From Chondrus crispus (Eukaryota; Rhodophyta; Florideophyceae; Gigartinales; Gigartinaceae): a stretch of 64,000 nucleotides of DNA. Shown piece after piece: positions 11,188-20,449 of this stretch (positions within the stretch are counted from its first letter, which is position 1; each line of letters starts with the position of its first letter). The notes under the pieces are model-generated. The model was not told where the DNA came from. It saw nothing but the letters and a program-made list of their open reading frames with translations, and searched no databases. The stretch lies in NCBI RefSeq assembly GCF_000350225.1, contig NW_005179016.1, forward strand, positions 1 to 64,000, in the 5' to 3' direction. Made by a program: the position numbers and the translations under genes.

Positions 11188-11218
11188 TCAGGTCAAGTTG
11201 ACCTGATCCATGAAGAAG
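11182..11218. repeat. 37-bp perfect palindrome beside the gap
   Basis: Two 18-base arms (CTTCATGGATCAGGTCAA and its complement) are separated by one base. The left arm is fold-back DNA, the right arm is gag coding sequence, so the gag frame ends at the point of symmetry. Confidence 0.9.
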
Positions 11219-11772
11219 TGGAAATTCTTCTTGTCCTCAACCTTCCAGAACTCCATGCTTGACCTGATCTTGTCCCGGAGCATACGCGGTTCCAACTTCG
11301 GCAGCACTTGTCGGACGAGAGCCTTGGCGGAGTCAGTAACCACGTACTGTACACGATTTCTATGTAGCTCCTTCACTGTGTCTGTGAAAAAATGGAGCAC
11401 ACCGCCGCCTGGGCCTGCCCTGCCTTGCTTGAACTTGACGCGTGCCAATGCGTCGGCCACTTGGCTGTCGACGGCTCTGTCTGACACTCGCGCCCGGGAC
11501 TCAATCCATTCCTTGACTTGCTGGTCCGTCAGTGCTTCTACAGTTGTAGATTCGGGGATGGTTCTGCACATTACCAAGGACATGAGCAACTCTGGGTCGA
11601 CGCACGACTTCATACCTGCCGGGGGTACGCGGTCCGAACGTGAGCGGGAGCGGTTGAAGTCCTCAACCTTGATGATATAGGACGCATACTTTACTTTGAA
11701 ACTCAGTATCTCCTCGCCCATGACCCCCTTGAGCAGCGGCGCCGTCATCGAAGAAATTGCCGCCACAGCCAT
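11188..11772 (-). pseudogene. Gypsy gag (nested element), truncated
   Basis: A 194-codon ORF in the expected gag position directly after the 5' LTR. It is helical and basic near FNRSRSRSDRVPP, and contains a conserved-looking segment QVLPKLEPRMLRDKIRSS. It ends at the palindrome; the last genuine residues are FFMDQV and the tail NLT comes from the fold-back. Gag forms the particle shell. I infer the identity from position and order, not from a sharp motif. Confidence 0.65.
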
Positions 11773-11850
11773 GCCTTCACTTGCGAAAGTGAGCGCTCTG
11801 TGCTGTTCGCGTACGCTGCGCCAGGATGCTCTTCGAAGAACAAAGCGCTT

Positions 11851-12181
11851 TGATGGTTCTGGTGCGACGCGCGACGTGTGGTGGCATGTAAAGGACGGGG
11901 AAAGGTAAGGGAGAACTCAACTCGCGTACGCTTCTCTCTCCTGGCAAGTCAATGTGCATGGTGATGCCCCCCGCCCTCGTTTCCAGGACGGGGCATTTTT
12001 TTAATCGGCCCCCAGACCTCTGCGCCTTTGGCTTCGAGATCTTCCTGTCTCCTGATCCCCGCGTGTCTCGAGAAATAATTCGCCCGCCAGTATCGTCCTA
12101 CTGTCTCCTGTGGCTCCTCTAGAAATATGCTACGGGATCTAGACCTAGCTAAACACCTGAACCTGCCTTGCATGTGCAACA
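11851..12181 (-). repeat. Gypsy 5' LTR (family C, 331 bp)
   Basis: Nearly identical to 6295-6625. Differences by eye include GGCAAGTCAATGTG for GGCTAGTCTATGGG, CTTTGGCTTC for CTTGCGCTTC and CATGTGCAACA for CAGGTGCAACA. Confidence 0.92.
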
Positions 12182-12186
12182 GTGCC

Positions 12187-13430
12187 TTTTTAGCGCCTCT
12201 TTCACCCACGTTATCAGAACTTCATTCCCAAAGAGGCCAAGATCGTCAACGTACACTAGAAGAATAACTCTTTTCTTTCCCTTGTTCAACAAAAATAGAC
12301 ATTCACTGCCCGTCATTGTGCGGAACGCGAGATTTTTCAGTGTAGAGCGAAGTGATCTGTACCACAGCTTGGGAGCTTGTCGAAGCCCCATACAGTGACC
12401 TCCACAATTTCACAACCCTTCCATTCGCTTCTGGAACACCATCAATCTGCGGTAGGCGTAGCCAAATGCGATCTGATTCTGGTAAGTGAGCATAGAGGAA
12501 AGCACCTTTAATGTCCACCTGCTGACGACACCATCCAAAAATGGCGCAAAGTGAAAGCAAGATTCTCACCAAATTGAAACAAGCAACTGGAGCATACCTT
12601 GTCTCATAGGCATTCTCATCGACGGTTTGCAAGTTTCCCCGTGCCACAAGTCGTGCTTTGAAACTAGCAGGTCTTCCTGATTGATCCCGCTTGAGCTTCA
12701 GGATGATGCCTGATGGGAGTGCCCGTGACGGAGAGTCAAGAGCTTCTTCATACGCACTTGACTCAACAACTGTGTCGAATTCCTCCTGAATTGCTCTCTT
12801 TCAGTGATTGGCTTCTGGTGAGGCCAAGGCTTCTTTCAGGTTGGGCTCATCATCAGTGCTAACTGTATCTGGAATAGCTCGGTTTGCCCTTGATGGTAAA
12901 TGATAGCCGTGAGTGACAACTGGCGTGTCATCAATCACTCCATGGGTTGAAGGTACTGCTGGTATGTGCAGCAATAAGTCCTGATCGTGTTAGTGGTTGT
13001 CCAATACATTCACACTTCTCTGACCTTGTTCATCTGTGCTTACATCCGCTGATGTTTCATCTTCGACAATGCTGGAAGTTGGTCGAATATCAGATTGCAA
13101 TTCATCACATGAGTCGCTGATTGATGTACTGGATGTATTGCACGAATGATTGCCACCTCTTGTTTCACTCTCATCGAACTGATGATCTAAGACAGTTTCC
13201 ATGCTTCCATTTGGTTGGCCATTCAAGAGCGACATTCCAGGAAATCATTCTCAAGGAACTTGACGTGTTTGGTCACCATAATTTTGTCAGTAGTGAGAAC
13301 TCTGTACAAACCACCACTCATGTGTCCAAGGTTGACCCCCTCCATGAAACGAGACTCGAATTTGTTCAATTTGTTCGTGACCCTTTGCACGAGAGCTCTG
13401 CAACCAAAGGGGCGCATGTGCTTGGCATAC
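12187..13430 (-). pseudogene. Copia pol, middle part (integrase C-terminus to RT palm)
   Basis: In element sense it opens with the post-core integrase segment (AKHMRPFGCRALVQRV, GLYRVLTTDKIMVTKHVKF), a low-complexity Ser/Asp/Glu linker (13235-12990), then RT: SFKARLVARGNLQTVDE, QVDIKGAFLYAHLPESDRIW, VVKLWRSLYGA and LVYVDDLGLFGN with the catalytic YVDD near 12240-12255, ending EALKRH at the GTGCC duplication. Frameshifts near 12390 and around 12650-12990 break it. It joins directly to 14484 upstream and to 6290 downstream. Confidence 0.87.
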
Positions 13431-13435
13431 GGAGG

Positions 13436-14478
13436 TGTAGTGCAATGTGCCTGGCAGGCCGCAAACGCAGTCCGACGGTCAAACAAAAAGAAGAAAAACA
13501 ACAACAGCAACCACCACTGCCGATGGCACGCGCTACGGAGCGTTCGAGACTCCCTTTCCCCTTGTGTGGGCTTGCGGCCCACGGTAGCTCAACTCCGACG
13601 GGGGGGTAAGGAAAGATGCCCGGCCCCGGAGGATAATGGTGGTAGAGACTTGTGAAGACTTGAGTGCTCGACGAGTGCGGGTTGGGCTTGTCTACGAGGA
13701 TGTGACCGCGGTTCGCTGGGTTGTAAGGCCAATGCTCGACGAGCGTCTTTGGCACGTTTGGTATAATTCAAGGTCTTCGACGGGGGCTTGTTCAGCACTA
13801 CCCGACGGGATCGTAACCGTGTAGCAACGCTACTACCGACGTGTTGCCTGATGGCTAAAAACACCCTCACCAGCGCGATCGCAATCGCGGTAGGTGGTGC
13901 CAGCTCTGTCTTATACAGTAAGACCTTCGACGGAGGCGTCGTTGCAACAGCCTTCCGACGGAACTTGAAACAGTAGCAGCGCTACACACCGTGTTGCCCG
14001 ATGGCTAAAACACCTACACCGGATCGGTCGCAACCGACTCCAGTGGAACCAACACAATTAAGGGAAAAATAGAGGTAGAGATAGAAAAGAGTAGGCAAAT
14101 AAAGGAAAAAGAAAAGGGAACCCCCGAGCGCAAAGGATAACGTAATCTGTGGTAAAAGGGAGCGTCTTGGGAAAGACGGACTTCGACCAAGGCGATATTC
14201 AACTCTGGCAACTCGGGTTACCTTTACTGACTTGGTGGTCAGAGAGCTAAGGTATATATCGCCCCGCCGGAGTCACTACAGTAGCTCGCGGCGCTAGATC
14301 CTAGATCTAATCTAGTGTCAGCAAAATTAAAGCCAACTAATTAACTAAATAAAATAAAATAATTAAAACTTAAAACTGTGCAATTATTCACACGTGTGTC
14401 CCCCAACCCGGACTACTTTTCATATCCAAATATTTTCCTTTCTTTTCACCCCCCTTTTCAGGTACGTATTGCACTACA
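13436..14478 (-). repeat. Solo LTR, family B, inside Copia integrase
   Basis: 1043 bp, begins TGTAGTGCAATGTGCC and ends GTATTGCACTACA, flanked by the duplication GGAGG (13431-13435, 14479-14483). It closely matches the E2 5' LTR (57183-58226), including the extra internal repeat unit around 13830-13980. No internal region remains, so it arose by LTR-LTR recombination. Removing it restores the Copia frame ...KSNPP-YAKHMRPF.... Confidence 0.93.
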
Positions 14479-14483
14479 GGAGG

Positions 14484-16343
14484 GTTAGATTTAAAAAGCT
14501 TCACATAAGGCGATTCCTGAGTAGAGGAGTGAATCATGATATTTTTTGCTTGACTCACATGGAGAATTGCATCATTCCAGTAGTCCAAAGAAAGATTAGA
14601 CTCAACTAGGCAAGTTCGGGCTAGAGAAAGCAGTGTACCATGAGTACGCTCTACCAAACAGGCTTCCACGGAAGAAACGGCGAAACTTGCTCTTCATGCA
14701 TGGATCACATGCGCTCTCGCCCACTCGTGGGGCAGCCAAGACTCCAGTATCAATCAGATTCTGAATGTGGTTTGCGCTTCCCATGTGCCCAAGCCTAGAA
14801 TGCCATATCTTCACACCTTCTGAGTCCGGATCACATACTTGATCTGGGAAGGATCCTTCCCCGGTGCGCTCCGAATCTGCTGCATCGGGCCCCTCAACAA
14901 GCATTTTCAAATCAACAATGCTTTCACTGTCTGACTCACATTCGGAGGTGTCTGATTCCTCCGACTCGTACTGTGATTCATCTTCGTCATCACTTAGAAG
15001 ATCGGAGATGTCCTCATCACTTGACGTATCAATTTCGGATTCTTCATCCATGTCCACTAATGCTAGGTGGCTTCGTATGACCGTTCTCATGGCCCTGGGA
15101 ATGCAATTCTGAGGCTGCACTTGGGGGCGACTGCACATTCGATCGTTAGTCAGAATATAAAACAGACCATCACTAGCCTTGAAAGCTGTACCGAGGACAC
15201 GGAGTGTATCCTCAATATCCATAATGACTGCCTTCTTTGGCAAAAACAAAACACAAAGACCTTTCGCCGTCAATGCAGGTATAGAAAACAGGTTCATTGC
15301 CAAATCTGGAGCAGCCGAAGTCTCTGTGAGCTCAACTTCCGTCTCATTGTCTGAAGATGCCCATATGACACGGCGCAACCTCCGAAAGTTTGCAGAGATT
15401 TCTGAGTCATCACCGAGGGAGATCGGCACGTCACACGCAACTTGGTTATCAAGAGTTGAGACATCGTTAGTCATGTGCGTAGTTGTCCCAGAGTCCAACA
15501 TCATAACAGAGCCACGTGCAGATTTTGACACGAGAGCCTTAGCCACAGCTGCTCTCTTCTTCTTGGTTTTAGATTTATCGTATACAGCTTGTGTGGCTTT
15601 CTCCGTTGTTGACATTCCATCTTTGCCTCCATTCCTAGAAGATTCCAGTCGATTTCTAGGATTCTTGGGGTTCAGCCAGCACTTGTTGATGGCATGGCCT
15701 TTCTTCTTGCACAGATCGCAGTGCATATGAGACCGTGTAGCACGTTCGTGGTGACTATGCTTTAATTTGAAAGCATTTTGCTTTTCAAGAATCCTTGATG
15801 ACACCTTCTCCCATGTCATGGATTCATCGGATAACGCCTTAACTGCTGCTGTAACTGCAATTAGATCAGGCATCTGAATAGATGAAATCAATAAAGCAAT
15901 AGACAAGTCATCAGGGATACGAGTATTCATTCCGCCAAGCTGCTCGAGTACGGCGGCCATCTGATCAATATGACTTCCCATGCTCTTTCTTATATTGTCA
16001 TATCTCAGATTGATCAACTCGGTCATCTTTGAAACTCGCGTAGCTGCTGACTTTGAGTCATACCGCTCGTCCAACCTTCTTAGAATCTCATTTGGCTGAC
16101 CAATACAGGACCTGACTACCCGGAGTGCTTTGTCAGAGAGAGCAGCAACAATCATGTTGCTAGCCTTCTTCTGGTTCGTTTCAAAAGTGCTCTTCAGCGT
16201 AGCATCGGTGTGGGAGTTCAAACTCGACAATACATCTTCGATACCTCTGCTGTCACAAGCGGCGAAAATCCAGATTCTCCACAACATATAGTCATCTTTT
16301 CATCGAGCGGCTTAATCCGAATCCTTTCCGTAGGGTCCGTCAT
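14484..16343 (-). pseudogene. Copia gag, protease and integrase fragment
   Basis: A long open stretch (561 codons, 16287-14602) plus flanks. A probable gag start, MTDPTERIRIKPLDEK, is at 16343 in another frame, one base off. The ORF runs through gag (CDSRGIEDVLSS, LDERYDSKSAATRVSK), a CCHC knuckle CDLCKKKGHAINKC, the protease motif MLDSGTTTHMT, and the GAG-preintegrase zinc domain (IWHSRLGHMG, CDPCMKSKFRRF). An acidic Ser/Asp/Glu tract (SEIDTSSDEDISDLLSDDED) lies before that domain. Near 14675 it jumps directly to VERTHGTLLSLARTCL, the helix that carries the third catalytic residue, so the part of the integrase core with the first two aspartates is missing. A frameshift coincides with this junction. 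Confidence 0.88.
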
Positions 16344-16459
16344 ATTGAAAGCGAAGTCTGAGATCCGGTTGCTAGCTCGTATGCAGTCGAAAGTGTCGTA
16401 AGAGATTTCTCTGTCTTTGTTGATAGACCCAGAAATACACAGTTCTAACGTCTGTGACC

Positions 16460-17162
16460 TGTAGCATAAACACCCCTAGCGGAGAGGGGTGTATGCACAG
16501 CTCGACGTAGACCCCGTCCGATCGGGAAGACGGGGGTGAAGCAGGACACCAGCTAACGGCACCGGGCAGCGGGCCCGGGTAGCGTGGTAGAGCGGGAACG
16601 GGGAGGACGCCGGTACGCGCGAGCGGTTCGACGCCTCGACGCCCCGGCGCGGTACTGGGTAACGATCCAGTACCGACGGGCGGAGGTGGAGCCGGCTCGT
16701 GGGCGTACCGCGCGCGTCCTCAACCCGCGCTCGGTGCCGCTCTAAGGTAGTTAGCGAACACTACCTTATAAATAAGCGGGACGTCAGACCTTGACGGTCG
16801 GTGGGTGACAAGTCCGTGCTTGTCCCCCTCCGCCGCCGTCGGTCCGCTCCATATTTAATATACAAAACAATCTATCATAACACTACAGTACTGAGGTACT
16901 GTAGTGGGCTACTGTAGTGCAGGTCGGCCTGCACTGTAATACTGTCAGCTATGTCGAGGCTGACAGTACACGTATTACCCGTGGTGCGTGCGCGCTTCGT
17001 TCGCGCGTGGTACACGTGTGCACGTGTATGCGCGTGTCCGTTGTCCCCGTGGTGTACACGTGGAGACGCGTGGTTGTACTGTAGAGCGTCGAGCTCTACA
17101 GTAGGGGATCCTGTTGTTGATCCAATCTAACTAAAAAGCCCCCAGGGGGGGGTTATACTACA
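16460..17162 (-). repeat. Solo LTR, family A, in the Copia primer site
   Basis: 703 bp, TGTAGCATAAAC...GGGTTATACTACA, flanked by duplication TGACC (16455-16459, 17163-17167). It shares with the E1 LTRs the G/C-rich first third, the TTTAATATACA-type AT block and a set of stem-loops (for example 17077-17103). Confidence 0.93.
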
Positions 17163-17163
17163 T

Positions 17164-17174
17164 GACCCATAACC
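17164..17174 (-). promoter_or_regulatory. Copia primer binding site, initiator-tRNA half type
   Basis: In element sense the LTR is followed at once by GGTTATGGGTC. Its complement, CCCATAACC, matches the anticodon loop of eukaryotic initiator tRNA-Met (CAT anticodon), as in Drosophila copia, which primes from a cleaved half tRNA. The site is now split by the family A solo LTR; across the duplication it would continue ACAG. Confidence 0.65.
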
Positions 17175-17475
17175 TATTAGATTTTTACCTTGATCTTTCG
17201 ATGGGACGCCTTCTCGCTTGTTGCGAAGAAGCCAACCCCTTTATTCAATGTTCCTCTTTCCAATCCTAACACTGTCAAGCGTAGCTGAGGGACTACCTAA
17301 GAGAGGAACATGACGGACATCCGTGCTAGCCGTACTGTATAGTCCCGTTGTGGCTTCCAGCTAGGAAGTCTTTGTGATATATCGCAAATACAATTACGAT
17401 CCTTATCGATCTATCCAGGCTCACAAAATACCACGAGCTAAATATCCAAGTAGAGCCATCTGCTTTATTCTGACA
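17175..17475 (-). repeat. Copia 5' LTR (301 bp)
   Basis: Uninterrupted copy of the LTR, from TATTAGATTTTT to TTCTGACA in plus orientation. It preserves the empty TA target of the pogo element at 17333-17334 and the outer TSD TGAGC follows. Confidence 0.95.
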
Positions 17476-17538
17476 TGAGCTCGTCAACAGACGGAAAATG
17501 GGAAAAGGGGTCAAATCTGGACAGGGAGTTGAGCACTC

Positions 17539-18430
17539 TTATCGATAGTGAGACAAACCGACGAGGCCTGAGGCTGCCACTTCCGTTCTCTCGTCTTCAA
17601 GACACCCTTGCCGGCCGATATTGCCACTTCTTAGGACTTGGCGCCATGACGCAATTGGAATATCATCCAGAACGTCCCCCTTTAAGTCAATCAGCCTTTG
17701 CGCAAAAACATCGTCCTCACCTGGACAACGGTTTTCTTTGTTCCCTTCAAACGTGGTCCCTGTGATAGGAATCGGAGTGCTCTGTTCAATGGCGTTTTCA
17801 GAATTGAAGACACTCTCAAGTCTTCGCTTTGGGGTCCCTTTTCCTGACCTTGCTTGAAGACGCTGTGCTCCGGCCATGGGGGCATTGACTCTACGACCAC
17901 GTTGTGAAGTCTTTGCAAGCTTGTGTGAAGAGATTTGCCTATCAAGCAACATTTTCACCTTGAACTCATCGTTCAACAGTACCTGTATCTCTGCTAGTGT
18001 ATTACTTGCCGAGCCAGGGCCGTTTGATAATTGTCGAATTCTGTCTAGCAAGGCTCGCGATTCATTTCGAACCTCTCCCAAAAGAGAATCACGAACTGCC
18101 CGACTACTTCGCGTGTTCACACTACTGCACAAAGGTCCTTTGAGGTTATCACTAGCCTGACTGGGCGCAATTCGGTCAAAAAACCTAAAATCCATTGGCC
18201 ATAATCCAGACTCATAAAATGCCTTCCGGGCAATCTCTGGAGTCAACGCGCGATAACCCGCCACAGCGAGCTTTATCTTAAAAGCAGAGTTCGCCCACGT
18301 CATGTGGCTGATCATCAGGAGCTCATCCAGTGTAGACCGAACCGTTTTTTGAAAAATTCTATTCACAGACTGGTCGCACGGCTGCAACAGATGGGTTGTG
18401 TTAGCAGGCAACTTGACCACAAAATTCGAA
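17539..18430 (-). pseudogene. pogo/jerky-like transposase, C-terminal fragment
   Basis: About 290 residues from NFVVKLPANTTHLLQPCDQ, which holds the third catalytic acid, through a YESGLWPMD segment typical after the catalytic core, to a basic Ser/Arg-rich tail ending at 17539. The upstream frame stays open to 18684 but loses all similarity: it is replaced by ACGTG-rich, G/C-rich DNA, so the HTH and first two acids are gone. It differs clearly from the 2980-5241 pogo element and represents another family. Confidence 0.75.
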
Positions 18431-19517
18431 GCTTCTCGCATTCCTCGAGCCATACATCGCCCTAGCCCATGGGAGGCGGGAGTAATAGGAGAGGTAAACA
18501 TGTAAAATGTGGGACCGAGGCGAGGGGTACACGTGGTGCGGGTGCTGTCGCAGGGGCGCATGGAAGAAGTGGTACAAGTGGTAGCGGGCGCACGGTACAC
18601 GTGGGGCGGGTGCGGGCGCAAGGCTGGAGACGTGGACAAGTAGGGAAGGCGCGCGCGGCGGAGCTGGTTGAGCCACAGGGACACGTGTGGGCGCTATCGA
18701 GGACTCAGAACAGTTGAGGCGGAATGGGGTCGCGGCCTGGAGGGCGACGCCCAATTCTAGGCGTTCTTCTTGTGTAGACACTGCGCAGAAAGGACAACAC
18801 CATCAAATGTAAGTAAGCGTTCGCGTGCCCTCTAATACCGCGGGCGGCAAGCCGGCCGGAGCATAGAGGAGAGTTATTAACTTACCCGTTTCGCGTATAC
18901 TGTATGCGTGTGGATCGGTAGCGAACGCAAAACGGATCGGGGCCAAATTGTTTTATTTACTGTATTGTAGTGCAACATTTTAAATTTGTAATCTACTGTA
19001 GTGGCGCATTAGTTCCCTTGGCCGCCACGTGTTCTCATGGGGGCGTGGCCTGCGGCCCAGCCGCGCCCGTGGCCACCACTTATCACGGTAGCGGCGACGT
19101 GCGCCAGTAGGTGCACACGTAGGAGCGCACGCATACACAAACACATAGACACGGAAATTAGTATAGTCGTGGATGGCACGAATTTGTTAACTGTTTACAA
19201 TAGCTGGTATACAGTAAGTAACAGCTACTGTAGCCGGACAGGTGTCCGGACGTCCCACTTGGGGGTAAACTGGGGCACCTGCCTTGTCCCAGTAAAGAGG
19301 ATGCAGACCCGCCTCCCTTCCCTTTACGGCTATTGGCTACATCCGTTCTGGTTTTCCCTTTTAGCTGGGGCTTCTAACCCGTGACAGGCCGTCCAGTTTC
19401 AGCACCTGCGACCGACTGCGCGTCACGGGCCATATGTTCCTTCTTTCTTGACGAGTCCTTTCCGTACGGCAATTCACTCGCGTGGGTATTCAACTAGCGA
19501 GCGCTCCCTTACCTTCA
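18431..19517. other. No gene seen; decayed repetitive DNA
   Basis: 18500-18720 is G/C-rich with repeated ACACGTG words like those in family A LTRs. An imperfect inverted repeat CCGTTTCGCGT/ACGCAAAACGG lies at about 18888-18940. 18960-19520 shows no ORF or terminal repeat that I can assign. Confidence 0.4.
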
Positions 19518-19522
19518 ACCCC

Positions 19523-20193
19523 TGTAGTATAAACACCCCCAACGGAGAGGGGTGTATACTCAGTTCTTGCGGAGACCCTCGAGAGGGAGAAGACAAGGGA
19601 AGACGGACACCCGCTACGGAACCGGAGCACGGGCCCGGGTAGCGTGGTAGAGTGGGATCGGGGGAGGACGCACGCACGCGCGAGCGGATCGACGCCTCGA
19701 TGCCCCGGTGCGGTACCGGGTAACGATCCAGTACTGACGGGCGGAGGTGGATCCGGCTTGTGGGCGTGCGTCGCGCGTCCTCTACCCGCACTCGGTGTCG
19801 TCTAACGCGCGCGAAGGCGAAGGCGCGCGGTTAGAATAAGCGGGCGTCGGTCCCCGGCGGTCGGTCGTCGACAAGTCCGTCCTTGTCGCCTTTTCCCCGC
19901 CGCCGGTCCGCTCCATATTTAATGTACATAATAACATATCATAATAGTACAGTACCGATGTACTGTAGCGACGTACTGTAGCGGTCGGTCGACACTGTAA
20001 TACTGTCAGCCATCGGGGCTGACAGTACACGTGTGTGCGCGCTCTTCGGTCCCGCGCGTACACGTGTACACGTGCGCCCCCTGTACTTGGGGGTACACGT
20101 GGTGGTACTGTAGAGCATCGAGCCCTACCGTACCCGATCCGATTCGGAGTTGATCTAATCTAAAATAAAGTCCCCGGGGGGGGTTATGCTACA
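19523..20193 (-). repeat. E1 3' LTR (family A, 671 bp)
   Basis: Plus orientation TGTAGTATAAACACC...GGGTTATGCTACA. In plus orientation it reads directly toward the antisense ORF at 20450, so a promoter on its complementary strand could drive that ORF. Contains several short stem-loops, one at about 20103-20130. Confidence 0.95.
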
Positions 20194-20231
20194 GGCCCCC
20201 CCCCACAAGTGTGAACGTCCGCGTTCACATG
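20194..20231 (-). promoter_or_regulatory. E1 polypurine tract with duplicated pol-end palindrome
   Basis: In element sense a G-rich run (GTGGGGGGGGGCC) abuts the 3' LTR. Next to it lies GTGAACGTCCGCGTTCAC, a near-palindrome that repeats the sequence coding the last residues of pol at about 24255-24273. Confidence 0.8.
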
Positions 20232-20449
20232 TGCTTGTAGGGCGGCTCGTGCTTCCCCCTTCGATCTAAGTGTCGTGGCTTCCCCTTTCTGTTCACATTC
20301 CTTCCGTTGGCAGTCTCTCCTCTCCGTCATCGCGTGTCCCCGTGTCGTTTCTTCGTGGACCGTGGGATCCTGTCTTGCCCTGCCATCGAGCGGGCTCTCG
20401 GCGTTCTCGCACAATCTCGAGATTTGGGTCCGGCTGACACTGTCTCGGC

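Larger units (their letters stand above)
6295..12181 (-). mobile_element. Ty3/Gypsy element nested in Copia RT (331-bp LTRs)
   Basis: Two LTRs of equal length (6295-6625 and 11851-12181) differ at only a few bases and are flanked by the 5-bp duplication GTGCC of the Copia RT codons. Element sense is minus: gag (11772-11188), protease, RT, RNase H, integrase, chromodomain (down to 6673), which is Gypsy order. A purine tract, GTGGGGGGC in element sense, directly precedes the 3' LTR. No TGG-type primer binding site follows the 5' LTR (sequence AAGCGCTTTGTTCTTCG). The internal region contains foreign DNA with an assembly gap between gag and pol. Total 5887 bp including the gap. Confidence 0.92.
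2820..17475 (-). mobile_element. Copia LTR retrotransposon carrying four nested insertions
   Basis: The two 301-bp LTRs match closely once the pogo insertion in one of them is removed. In element sense they start TGTCAGAATAG and end CTAATA. The 5-bp duplication TGAGC flanks the whole unit (2815-2819 and 17476-17480), which proves both LTRs belong to one insertion. Internal order in element sense is PBS, gag, zinc knuckle, protease, integrase, RT, RNase H, which is Copia order (integrase before RT). Insertions: pogo (2980-5241), Gypsy (6295-12181), solo LTRs (13436-14478 and 16460-17162). Subtracting these and their target duplications leaves 4744 bp. Coding capacity is lost through stops, frameshifts and an integrase deletion. 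Confidence 0.93.

Noticed and set aside
11848..11880. TGG-type primer site in the nested Gypsy element
   Set aside because: The bases after the 5' LTR (AAGCGCTTTG...) do not begin with TGG within several bases; primer unknown.
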